Below are positions 10,854 through 18,038 of a stretch of 18,038 nt of DNA, one piece after another. Numbering within the stretch: the first letter of the stretch is position 1; each line of letters begins with the position of its first letter. The notes beneath the pieces were generated by a model. It searched no databases and was not told the origin of the DNA. It saw only the letters and a program-made list of their open reading frames with translations. The DNA comes from JAQUQI01 sp041650035. Its GTDB lineage: Bacteria; Omnitrophota; Gorgyraeia; JABMRG01. The stretch is from positions 1-18,038 of the forward strand of contig JBAZLY010000026.1 of NCBI GenBank assembly GCA_041650035.1, written 5' to 3'. The position numbers and the translations under genes were made by a program.

Positions 10854-12074
10854 TTAACGCAATGACAGCCTAACAAATCTTCTCCTGCCAACCTGTATCA
10901 CCATTCCGTTTTCCGGGATTATCTTCATATCCTCATCAGACACCTTTTGACGATCCACAAGAACAGCCCCCTGTTTTACCATAGCCCGAGCCTGGGTATT
11001 AGATCTCGTAAGGCCCGACTTCGTCAGGAGCGCGCATATCCATATCACGCCTTCCTCAAGGCCGGATCTGTCAACTTCGTAAACCTGGATGTCATCCGGT
11101 ATATCCTTTTTCACAAATATCTTTTTAAATTCCATGGCCGCTGATTCAGCCGGCTGGCTGCCATGGTATTGCTTTATAATCTCTTTCGCGAGCCGGATCT
11201 TTACGTCCCTCGGGTTTGTCCTGCCTGATCCCGTATCGGACTTCATAGCCCCAATCTCTGCAGAGCTTATATCCGTAAGCAAATCATAATATCTCCACAT
11301 CAACGTGTCGGATATGGACATGATCTTTCCAAACATCTGGACAGGCTTATCCGTTATTCCTATATAATTCCCCAGGCTCTTTGACATTTTCTGGACACCA
11401 TCGGTCCCTTCAAGCAGAGGCATGGTAAGCACTATCTGTTCAGGCATATTAAAGCGCCTCTGCAGGACCTTCCCCATCAGGAGATTGAATTTCTGGTCAG
11501 TACCGCCCACTTCTATATCGGACTTCAGAACGACGGAATCATAAGCCTGAAGCAAAGGATAGATGAACTCAAGCAGGCTTATCTCTTTTCCCAACTTATA
11601 CCTTTTTGAAAAATCATCTCTTTCAAGGACGCGGGCGACTGTCTGCAACGCGGCAATCGACATAAAATCCGTCAACGTCATAGCGCCAAACCATTTGCTG
11701 TTAAAGGCTATGTCGCATTTATCCATATCTATGATCTTGGATACCTGGCTTTTATATGTCGCGGCGTTTTCCTCTATCTGTTGGCGGCTCATGCATTTTC
11801 GTATCTCTGAACGCCCGGACGGGTCTCCTATCATAGCGGTATAATCACCTATAAGGAAGACGACCCTGTGCCCTATATCCTGAAAGTGCCGCATCTTCCT
11901 TAGAAGCACCGTATGACCAAGGTGTATATCCGGCGCCGTAGGATCGAATCCGGCCTTGACAACGAGCGGCCTTTTGTCTCTTTGGCACAACTCAAGCCTT
12001 CGCGCAAGCTCCGCTTCATCGATTATCTCAACAACGCCTCTCTTTATAATCTCTAATGATCTGCCTATATCCAT
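10854..12074 (-). CDS. tyrS: Tyrosyl-tRNA synthetase
   Basis: 406 residues, normal for the bacterial enzyme. It charges tRNA-Tyr with tyrosine. The class I HIGH motif is HLGH (51-54) and the KMSKS motif is at 229-233 (VQKMSKSLGNY). GFDPTAPDIHLGH is a TyrRS signature. The C-terminal part, about 345-405, is an S4-like RNA-binding domain that grips the tRNA. The gene begins 20 bases after the rpsA stop, with AGGG seven bases before the ATG as the likely ribosome-binding site. That AGGG can pair with CCCT directly before the start, forming a small hairpin that might mask it. Confidence 0.96.
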   Translation of the reverse strand: MDIGRSLEIIKRGVVEIIDEAELARRLELCQRDKRPLVVKAGFDPTAPDIHLGHTVLLRKMRHFQDIGHRVVFLIGDYTAMIGDPSGRSEIRKCMSRQQIEENAATYKSQVSKIIDMDKCDIAFNSKWFGAMTLTDFMSIAALQTVARVLERDDFSKRYKLGKEISLLEFIYPLLQAYDSVVLKSDIEVGGTDQKFNLLMGKVLQRRFNMPEQIVLTMPLLEGTDGVQKMSKSLGNYIGITDKPVQMFGKIMSISDTLMWRYYDLLTDISSAEIGAMKSDTGSGRTNPRDVKIRLAKEIIKQYHGSQPAESAAMEFKKIFVKKDIPDDIQVYEVDRSGLEEGVIWICALLTKSGLTRSNTQARAMVKQGAVLVDRQKVSDEDMKIIPENGMVIQVGRRRFVRLSLR

Positions 12075-12094
12075 AGGGAAGCCCTACACCTGCC

Positions 12095-13726
12095 TTAATT
12101 CATGCCCTTGGCGCTAAGACCTATCTTCCTTGTGTCATTGTCTATCTTTATTATTCTGGTACTTATCTTATCTCCGATCTTGTATCTTTCCTCTATATTC
12201 GTGACAGGTTCATCCGAGAGCTCGGATATATGAATAAGCCCGTCTAAATCCTTGTCAAACTCGACGAAGACACCAAAATTCGCTATCTTTGTGATAACAC
12301 CTTCCACAACAGTATTCACGGGGTATTTTTGCACATACAATGGCCACGGATCCTCCGAAAGCTGTTTCAGGCCCAGGGATATCTTCATATTTTCCTGATC
12401 GACGGAAAGCACTATCGCCTCTACCTTCTGGCCCTTCTTTAAAACCTCCGAGGGATGCGACACCTTCTTTGTCCATGATATATCGGAGACATGTATAAGC
12501 CCGTCTATATTGTCATCAAGCTCGACAAAGGCGCCATAATCAGTCAGGTTTTTGACCTTGCCCTTTATATGGGAATTCTGGGGATATTTTACCGGCGCTT
12601 CAAGCCACGGATTGGCCTCAAGCTGTTTAAGACCTAATGATATCTTCTGGTTATCCATATCGGCCGAAAGCACAACGGCCTCAACCGTGTCCCCTATGGC
12701 CACCACATCCGAGGGATGGCTTATCCTCTTTGTCCACGAGATCTCAGATATGTGTATAAGGCCTTCAACGCCTTTTTCAAGCTCGACAAAGGCCCCATAG
12801 GCCACGAGATTGACTATCTTGCCTTTTACCTTTGAACCGACCGGGTATTTGTTGCCAACCTCTTTCCACGGATTAGGGGTTTTCTGTTTCAAACCCAAAG
12901 ACACCTTGAGATTTTCTTTATCAAAATCAAGGACCATAACCTCTATTTCATCTCCCACGGCAACGACTTCCGAGGGATGGCTTATCCTGCCCCAGCTCAT
13001 ATCGGTAATATGCAAAAGCCCATCAATACCTCCAAGATTGATAAAAGCCCCGAAATCCGTTATGTTCTTTACCACGCCTTTACGGGTCTGGCCCTTTTCA
13101 AGTTCCCCGAGTACCTTCTGCTTCTGTTCCGCCTTTTCCTGCGCGATAACTTCCTTCCTTGACACAACTATGTTCTTGCGCGGTTTATTGATCTTTATAA
13201 TCTTATAATCAAGCTCCTTGCCCAGTAGACCGTTCAGTTCAATAGGGCCCTTAAATGTTGATTGGCTTGCCGGCAAGAACGCCTCAACGCCTATGTCAAC
13301 CATCATACCGCCCTTAACCTTTCTGGTGCCCCGGCCCTTGATCACATCACCCTCATTGTAGTTATTTATTATATTTTCCCAGCCCGCGATCTTCTCAGCC
13401 TTGTTCCTTGAAAGCACCACCATCCCGTTCTCGTCTTCAACAGACTCAAGCAAGACATCTACTTCGTCTCCGATCTTGATATCGGCAGCAGAGCCAAACT
13501 CGGAAAGAGGGATAAGCCCTTCGGACTTGTATCCTATATCAATAACGGCGTCCCTTTTGTTTATACCGATCACCCTTCCCTTTATGATCTCTCCTTCTTT
13601 CAGGCTTTTCACGCTTTCATAGTAGGCCTGCTCAAAAGCACTCTTGCCCGTGCCCTCCGGCTCTGCGTCATTTAATTTTTTCAACAGATCTCCGCCTTTC
13701 GCGTCTTCGATATTATTTTCCTGCAT
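12095..13726 (-). CDS. rpsA: 30S ribosomal protein S1
   Basis: 543 residues with six S1 RNA-binding repeats: about 42-108, 124-190, 209-278, 295-366, 382-453 and 469-540. This is the full six-domain form (E. coli S1 has 557). Repeats 3-6 carry the strong consensus (DFGAF, GLLHI/GLIHIS, SHPSEV), while repeats 1-2 are divergent, as expected because they dock on the ribosome rather than bind RNA. S1 helps the 30S subunit capture and unfold mRNA. The start at 13726 follows the ispH stop with one base between. Its Shine-Dalgarno AAGGAGGAG lies inside the last codons of ispH, so translation of the two is probably coupled. The ispH-rpsA pairing is known in many bacteria and is fused in some clostridia. 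Confidence 0.97.
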   Translation of the reverse strand: MQENNIEDAKGGDLLKKLNDAEPEGTGKSAFEQAYYESVKSLKEGEIIKGRVIGINKRDAVIDIGYKSEGLIPLSEFGSAADIKIGDEVDVLLESVEDENGMVVLSRNKAEKIAGWENIINNYNEGDVIKGRGTRKVKGGMMVDIGVEAFLPASQSTFKGPIELNGLLGKELDYKIIKINKPRKNIVVSRKEVIAQEKAEQKQKVLGELEKGQTRKGVVKNITDFGAFINLGGIDGLLHITDMSWGRISHPSEVVAVGDEIEVMVLDFDKENLKVSLGLKQKTPNPWKEVGNKYPVGSKVKGKIVNLVAYGAFVELEKGVEGLIHISEISWTKRISHPSDVVAIGDTVEAVVLSADMDNQKISLGLKQLEANPWLEAPVKYPQNSHIKGKVKNLTDYGAFVELDDNIDGLIHVSDISWTKKVSHPSEVLKKGQKVEAIVLSVDQENMKISLGLKQLSEDPWPLYVQKYPVNTVVEGVITKIANFGVFVEFDKDLDGLIHISELSDEPVTNIEERYKIGDKISTRIIKIDNDTRKIGLSAKGMN

Positions 13727-13727
13727 T

Positions 13728-14612
13728 TTACACGCTCCTCCTTGTAATATTATTTTTTATTCGTTTTTCGACCTCTTCAACCATGCTGCCCGGGGTCGAG
13801 GCGCCGCTTACTATGCCGATGGACATAGCGCTGTCAAACCATCCCGGCCTTAATTCGTCCGCTGATTCTATATGGTGCGTCACGACACCTGATCTCCTGC
13901 ACGTCCTGGCAAGATGCTTGGTGTTGGCGCTGTTCTTTCCGCCTACAACGCATATCACATCCGATACGGCGGAAAGCTGCTTTGCCTCTTCCTGGCGCCG
14001 TTGGGCATCATTGCATATCGTGTTAAAGATCCTGCATTCCGCGTAATCGCATGCCAATAAGCCCCGGGCTATTTTTACGAAAATATCGCGCGATATCGTT
14101 GTCTGCGCGACAAGCGCTATTTTAGTTTTTTTCGCGGCTATCTTTTTTATACAGTGGCGTTTTGTCACGACCGCGACATTAGGCCCTGCCGTCTCAACCA
14201 GTGCCTGCACCTCGGGATGGTGTTTTTCGCCGGCTATGACAATAAAATACCCCTCCTTGCGCAGACAGGATACGATACTGTGAGAGCGGCTGACAAAGGG
14301 GCATGTCGTATCCAACACACCGGCACAATAGGCCTCGGCTTTCTTCCTTATAGCAGGCGGTATACCATGAGAACGTATAATAAGATGCAAGCCCCGGCCC
14401 TGTCTTATATCCGATATGACCTTAAGCCCTTTCCGGGACAATTGTTTAACAACAAAAGAATTGTGTATTATAGGCCCGAGTGAACACGTGTTTTTACCTT
14501 TGCCTATCACGCCTTCCGCCGCGGAGATGGCGCGTTTGACGCCAAAACAAAAACCGATATGGCTCGCTTTAATTATCCGCGGCTTTACCTTTTTCAATAT
14601 TTGATATCCCAT
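13728..14612 (-). CDS. ispH: 4-hydroxy-3-methylbut-2-enyl diphosphate reductase (IspH/LytB)
   Basis: 294 residues. It catalyses the last step of the MEP isoprenoid pathway, reducing HMBPP to IPP and DMAPP with an iron-sulfur cluster. The three cluster cysteines are C22 (GFCFGVKRA), C104 (DTTCPFV) and C200 (NTICNDAQ). Other family motifs are SHG (81-83), KHHPEV (130-135), QTTIS (170-174) and, near the C-terminus, SGASTPGSMVEEV. The chosen ATG overlaps the end of plsC by 44 bases and has a weak ribosome-binding site. A TTG five codons later (14597) would reduce the overlap and bring the N-terminus closer to the usual family length. It shows that this organism uses the MEP route. Confidence 0.95.
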   Translation of the reverse strand: MGYQILKKVKPRIIKASHIGFCFGVKRAISAAEGVIGKGKNTCSLGPIIHNSFVVKQLSRKGLKVISDIRQGRGLHLIIRSHGIPPAIRKKAEAYCAGVLDTTCPFVSRSHSIVSCLRKEGYFIVIAGEKHHPEVQALVETAGPNVAVVTKRHCIKKIAAKKTKIALVAQTTISRDIFVKIARGLLACDYAECRIFNTICNDAQRRQEEAKQLSAVSDVICVVGGKNSANTKHLARTCRRSGVVTHHIESADELRPGWFDSAMSIGIVSGASTPGSMVEEVEKRIKNNITRRSV

Positions 14613-15192
14613 CTATTATGCTATCCGCGAACACCTGATAGCCCGCCTTCCTCATCTCATAAGGTATGCCTTTTTCGGCATACAAAGGCCTGCCGAACGT
14701 GACCCTTACGGTATTCGGCCTTATACACCGAGAACCTATGGGCAGGACCTTTTCGGTGCCGGTCACATATGCCGGCACAACGCAAACCCCCGTTGTAAAA
14801 GCAAAAAGCGATATACCGGGTCTTGCCTTACCTAGCCGGTTATCCCTGCTCCGCGTACCCTCGGGAAAAAGTAAAAGTGCCCTGCCGTCACGCAATACCC
14901 TTATGCCTTTTTTTAACGCAGCCTTATCCTCGCCGGACCTCTTAAGCTCAATGCAATCAAGGCGGCGCAGTATCCATCTTGATATATTGTTTTCAAACAG
15001 TTCCGCCTTGGCCAGAAAGGATAATCTCCTGTCAATACATACCGACAAGATCACAGGATCAAGGTTACTTCTATGATTGCTTGCCAGTATAAATGCGCCA
15101 TTCGAGGGGATATTGCCCCTGCCCCGTATCTCCAGCCTAAACAGAAATCTGGCCAATATGCCTGCTGCAATCTGAATAAACCAATATAACAT
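14569..15192 (-). CDS. plsC: 1-acyl-sn-glycerol-3-phosphate acyltransferase
   Basis: 207 residues, a short form of the family. It transfers a second acyl chain to lysophosphatidic acid, giving phosphatidic acid at the inner membrane. Motif I is NHRSNLDP with the catalytic H40 and D45 (H-x4-D); motif III is FPEGTRS (109-115). The hydrophobic N-terminus (LYWFIQIAAGILARFLF) is a likely membrane anchor. There is no strong Shine-Dalgarno at ATG 15192, and the 65-base gap after cmk is A/T-rich. The next in-frame stop upstream leaves no other usual start codon. cmk-plsC-ispH-rpsA is a recurring bacterial gene order. Confidence 0.93.
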   Translation of the reverse strand: MLYWFIQIAAGILARFLFRLEIRGRGNIPSNGAFILASNHRSNLDPVILSVCIDRRLSFLAKAELFENNISRWILRRLDCIELKRSGEDKAALKKGIRVLRDGRALLLFPEGTRSRDNRLGKARPGISLFAFTTGVCVVPAYVTGTEKVLPIGSRCIRPNTVRVTFGRPLYAEKGIPYEMRKAGYQVFADSIIDGISNIEKGKAADN

Positions 15193-15257
15193 GTTTTTCG
15201 AGGTTAACGCGAATATAATAAAGCTTGCTTATATTTGTCTTATATGCCTAAAAAACC

Positions 15258-15926
15258 TTAAAAACACGCGGTTATATAACCCTGGAGCCTGTCCGCAACC
15301 TCATCTATTGTCATGCGTGTCGTATCAATGACTATTGCTCCGTCAGCAACTTTCAAAGGGCCTATCTTTCGCGTTATATCCTTGTGGTCTCTTATCTTTA
15401 GATCCCTGTCTACATCTTCACGGCTTATGTCCACACCTTTTGATATCAGCTCTCTATACCTTCTGTTAACGCGCTCGTTAAAATCAGCATCAATATAAAA
15501 TTTAAACCTTGATTTGGGGAATACCACTGTCGCGATGTCCCTACCCTCAAACACGGCCTTTCCCCTTGCCCCTATACTGCGCTGAATATCCTTCATCCTT
15601 TGCCTGACCGCCGCGACCTTGGCTATACAAGACACATTTTCGGTAAGCTCCGGGGTGCGTATAAGAGAGGCAACATCCTCATTGTCAAGCATGACGGATA
15701 TGCCGCCTAAGGCATCCGGCACAATATCAAGCTTTGTCTCCATGGAAAGCCTTGCTATCTTTTCCTCATCGCGCAGGTCCAAACCTTCACGCATGGCCTT
15801 GAGGGTAAGGGCCCTATACATAGCCCCTGTGTCTATATAGGCATAGCCGAGCCTTCGTGCCAGCAATTCAGCCACAGTGCTCTTGCCTGAACCCGCGGGA
15901 CCGTCTATAGCGATTATGTCAATCAA
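15258..15926 (-). CDS. cmk: Cytidylate (CMP/dCMP) kinase
   Basis: 222 residues. It phosphorylates CMP and dCMP with ATP in pyrimidine nucleotide supply. Walker A is GPAGSGKST (9-17); DTGAMYRA (32-39), EGRDIAT (127-133) and the RDHKDITR...ADGAIVIDT block (179-202) are specific to the family. The start is TTG, with GAGAGG five bases upstream. The first eight bases overlap the end of tyrA, so the genes are co-transcribed and probably translationally coupled. Confidence 0.95.
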   Translation of the reverse strand: MIDIIAIDGPAGSGKSTVAELLARRLGYAYIDTGAMYRALTLKAMREGLDLRDEEKIARLSMETKLDIVPDALGGISVMLDNEDVASLIRTPELTENVSCIAKVAAVRQRMKDIQRSIGARGKAVFEGRDIATVVFPKSRFKFYIDADFNERVNRRYRELISKGVDISREDVDRDLKIRDHKDITRKIGPLKVADGAIVIDTTRMTIDEVADRLQGYITACF

Positions 15927-16761
15927 TAAAACCTCTCTTTTTCATGGCTCGCTTAAGCGCGCCGGACAAGGCTGGCCTATTGCCAGAAACCATGTCATTC
16001 TTCAAGCACCGAAGGCCTTTTTCAAAAAGGCCTATCGCCTTTAAGACATATCTCTTATTCTGCATAAATATTTCTTCCCACATCTCGGGGCTACTACCCG
16101 CTATTCTTGTCGCATCGCGGAAACCGCTTCCCGCTAGGGCAAGCTCGTTTTTTGATACCATATCACATAAGACATACGCCAAGACATGTGGTAGATGGCT
16201 TATCTTGGCCACGATTTCATCATGGGTTTTTGGCGGCATTAAAAATACCTTCGCGCCCAACATGGTCCAAAAACCTTTCACCCGTTCCAACGCCTTTCTA
16301 TCCGTAAACCTGTCTGGGGTAATAATGCACACGCTCTCGCGGAACAACCCCGCATCGGCAAAGGATACGCCTGATCTCTCGGAACCGGCCATAGGGTGCG
16401 TCGCCACAAAATATATATCATTTGGCACTAAGTCCCCGGCAAAACGCATTATATCCTGCTTCGCGCTATTTACATCAATTACGATAGCCCCCTTCCGGGC
16501 ATACTGGAAGGCCTGACCTATCTTTTCCTTGACCTTGCCGGCAGGGGCAGAAACAATGATCAGATCGGCATCCTTGACACCCTCTGCCAGGTTAAGGGTC
16601 CCCATATCTATAGCTGACATCTCCAGGGCCCTGTCAATAGAAGACCGCTTCCTGCCTACCCCCACAACCATCGGACACAGACGCCCGCGTTTTATTGCCA
16701 GCCCGATGGAACCCCCGATAAGGCCTACCCCGATTATTGATACCTTCCTGAACACAATCAT
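15919..16761 (-). CDS. tyrA: Prephenate dehydrogenase
   Basis: 280 residues. It oxidatively decarboxylates prephenate to 4-hydroxyphenylpyruvate, the tyrosine branch. An N-terminal Rossmann fold carries GVGLIGGSIG (11-20). Family residues include H122 in THPMAGSERSG, the THDE/HLPH segment (179-192) and R215/R219 in GFRDATRIAGSSP. The length matches the catalytic core only: no chorismate mutase or ACT domain is fused, so feedback control by tyrosine would have to lie elsewhere, for instance on the DAHP synthase. An arogenate preference cannot be excluded from sequence. The ATG overlaps the aroF stop as ATGA. Confidence 0.94.
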   Translation of the reverse strand: MIVFRKVSIIGVGLIGGSIGLAIKRGRLCPMVVGVGRKRSSIDRALEMSAIDMGTLNLAEGVKDADLIIVSAPAGKVKEKIGQAFQYARKGAIVIDVNSAKQDIMRFAGDLVPNDIYFVATHPMAGSERSGVSFADAGLFRESVCIITPDRFTDRKALERVKGFWTMLGAKVFLMPPKTHDEIVAKISHLPHVLAYVLCDMVSKNELALAGSGFRDATRIAGSSPEMWEEIFMQNKRYVLKAIGLFEKGLRCLKNDMVSGNRPALSGALKRAMKKRGFID

Positions 16762-17771
16762 ATCGTCTTGTCAACCACCTTTGCCAAAGGCCTTAACTGT
16801 TTAATCATCTCTTTGAATTTTATAGGAAGCATTGACTGTTCCCCATCCGAGAAGGCATGCTCCGGGTCCGCGTGCACCTCTATCATAAGCCCGTCACAAC
16901 CGGCGGCAACAGATGCCTTGGCGATAGGTCCCACAAGGCCCCATTTTCCCGTAGCGTGGCTGGGATCAGCAATGATAGGCAGATGGCTCAAGCGCTTTAC
17001 CACAGGTATCGCGCTTATATCCATTGTAAATCTAGTGACATCCTCAAATGTCCTGATCCCTCTCTCGCATAAAACTACGTTGAAATTACCGTTAGCGAGT
17101 ATATATTCGGCTGACATAAGCCACTCTTTTATGGTGGACATCATGCCTCTTTTGAGCAGGACGGGTTTTTTTGAAAAACCCACTTCTTTCAGCAGATTAA
17201 AATTTTGCATATTCCTGGCACCTATCTGTATCATATCGGCATAACGCTCAATAATACCGATATCCCGTATATCCATCACCTCTGTAACCACCGGCAAACC
17301 TACCGTCTTGCCAGCCTGCTGTAAATATTTCAGGCCCTCTTCGCCAAGACCCTGGAACGCGTAAGGAGATGTCCTTGGTTTAAATGCCCCTCCCCTTAAC
17401 ATCGCGGCGCCGGAGGCCTTGACCGATTTAGCTATCTTTAAAAGCATATCATAGTTTTCGATAGAACAGGGGCCTGCCATTATAATAAGCCTACCCGAGC
17501 CTATCTTGACCCCGCTTACATCAACAACAGTGTCCACGCTCTTGAATTCACGCGAGACAAGCTTATAAGGCGCCATAACAGCCATAACCTTTTCAACCCC
17601 GGGAAAAACACTTAGAGGCTGTGATCTCAATATATCCTCATCGCCTATAGCGCCTATAATGGTCCTTTCGATGCCCTTAGAGACCATCGACTTCATGCCG
17701 AGGCCCTTGAGATGGCTGACCAGATGTTTTATCTGTTTGTCCGTAGCGTTCTTTTTAAATACTATTATCAT
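16758..17771 (-). CDS. aroF: 3-deoxy-7-phosphoheptulonate (DAHP) synthase, type I-beta
   Basis: 337 residues. It condenses phosphoenolpyruvate and erythrose 4-phosphate, the entry step to the shikimate pathway. Residues 1 to about 75 form the ferredoxin-like regulatory domain seen in the Thermotoga-type enzyme, where tyrosine and phenylalanine inhibit. The TIM barrel carries AGPCSIE (99-105), RGGAFKPRTSPYAFQG (126-141), KRGM (207-210) and DPSHATGK (269-276). The metal ligands C102, H272, E298 and D309 fall at the same numbers I recall for the T. maritima enzyme. AGGAG before the ATG and an ATGA overlap with the preceding gene's stop indicate coupled translation. Confidence 0.96.
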   Translation of the reverse strand: MIIVFKKNATDKQIKHLVSHLKGLGMKSMVSKGIERTIIGAIGDEDILRSQPLSVFPGVEKVMAVMAPYKLVSREFKSVDTVVDVSGVKIGSGRLIIMAGPCSIENYDMLLKIAKSVKASGAAMLRGGAFKPRTSPYAFQGLGEEGLKYLQQAGKTVGLPVVTEVMDIRDIGIIERYADMIQIGARNMQNFNLLKEVGFSKKPVLLKRGMMSTIKEWLMSAEYILANGNFNVVLCERGIRTFEDVTRFTMDISAIPVVKRLSHLPIIADPSHATGKWGLVGPIAKASVAAGCDGLMIEVHADPEHAFSDGEQSMLPIKFKEMIKQLRPLAKVVDKTI

Positions 17772-18038
17772 TTAAAACTCCTTTTGAGTGCTTTTATAAA
17801 AGCCCTGTTTTGCGGCATTGTGCCGATGCTCACCCTCGCCCATCCGCCCAAACCGTATGAGCTCATGTCACGTATGATAATACCCGACGGTAATAACCTT
17901 GAAAATAATTCGGCGCCGCTTAGGTCTTTTAAAGAAATAAGCACAAAATTGGCGCAAGATACTATCACGTTAAAACCCATCTCCCGAAGAGCCTTTACGA
18001 TATAAGACATCCCTTTCCTGTTAAGCCCCTGCACCTTC
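17768..18038 (-). CDS. hisC: HisC-type aminotransferase, C-terminal fragment at the window edge
   Basis: The frame is open to the window edge, so only about the last 90 residues of a protein of roughly 350 are visible. The C-terminal signature GGWARVSIGTMPQNRAFIKAL, with the substrate-carboxylate arginine in WARVSIG, is typical of histidinol-phosphate aminotransferases and related aromatic aminotransferases. The active-site lysine lies outside the window. Placed directly before aroF and tyrA, it may serve tyrosine/phenylalanine synthesis rather than, or as well as, histidine; many HisC proteins do both. It ends in an ATGA overlap with aroF. Confidence 0.85.
   Translation of the reverse strand, partial: KVQGLNRKGMSYIVKALREMGFNVIVSCANFVLISLKDLSGAELFSRLLPSGIIIRDMSSYGLGGWARVSIGTMPQNRAFIKALKRSFK

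Noticed and set aside
12552..13208. Plus-strand open frames opposite rpsA and other operon genes
   Set aside because: They mirror the reading frames of well-identified minus-strand genes and show no family motifs.
15193..15257. Possible promoter or terminator between cmk and plsC
   Set aside because: The gap is A/T-rich, but no -35/-10 pair with correct spacing and no stem followed by a U-tract could be found.

Overview
This is a bacterial chromosome segment in which every convincing gene lies on the minus strand, so it is transcribed from right to left. The right half is a tightly packed housekeeping operon of aromatic amino acid, nucleotide, lipid, isoprenoid and translation genes. The left half is a complete rRNA operon. 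The 16S sequence, the gene set and the hisC-aroF-tyrA-cmk-plsC-ispH-rpsA-tyrS order suggest a deep-branching Gram-negative-type lineage. Candidatus Omnitrophota or another PVC-related group is my best guess, but that is inference from gene order and sequence feel and was not tested by a search.

Layout in the direction of transcription: the C-terminal end of a HisC-type aminotransferase (18038-17768, cut by the window edge); aroF, a type I-beta DAHP synthase; tyrA, prephenate dehydrogenase; cmk, CMP kinase; plsC, 1-acylglycerol-3-phosphate acyltransferase; ispH; rpsA with six S1 domains; tyrS; and a class I PLP aminotransferase ending at 9716. An intrinsic terminator follows at about 9365-9402. 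Several junctions overlap by 4 or 8 bases, so this is probably one transcription unit. DAHP synthase, prephenate dehydrogenase, two aminotransferases and tyrosyl-tRNA synthetase together give it a tyrosine theme. aroA, often found between tyrA and cmk, is absent.

Between this operon and the rRNA genes is a small accessory island (about 8000-9400). It holds an unrecognised decayed reading frame, an ORF6N/PLD-like protein, and, just after that gene, a short stretch (8001-8101) that resembles a degenerate type V-A (Cas12a) CRISPR repeat-spacer-repeat. That last element is the most unusual observation here, and it is tentative.

The rRNA operon reads 16S - tRNA-Ile(GAT) - tRNA-Ala(TGC) - 23S - 5S (7575 down to about 2008). 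It has tandem candidate promoters, a leader hairpin with a U-tract, boxA-like antitermination sites before 16S and before 23S, long complementary arms flanking 16S and 23S, and a strong terminator after 5S. The 16S hairpin h31 carries compensatory base changes. A new promoter (TTGACT-17-TATAAT) then drives an EF-G-like GTPase gene that runs off the left edge of the window.
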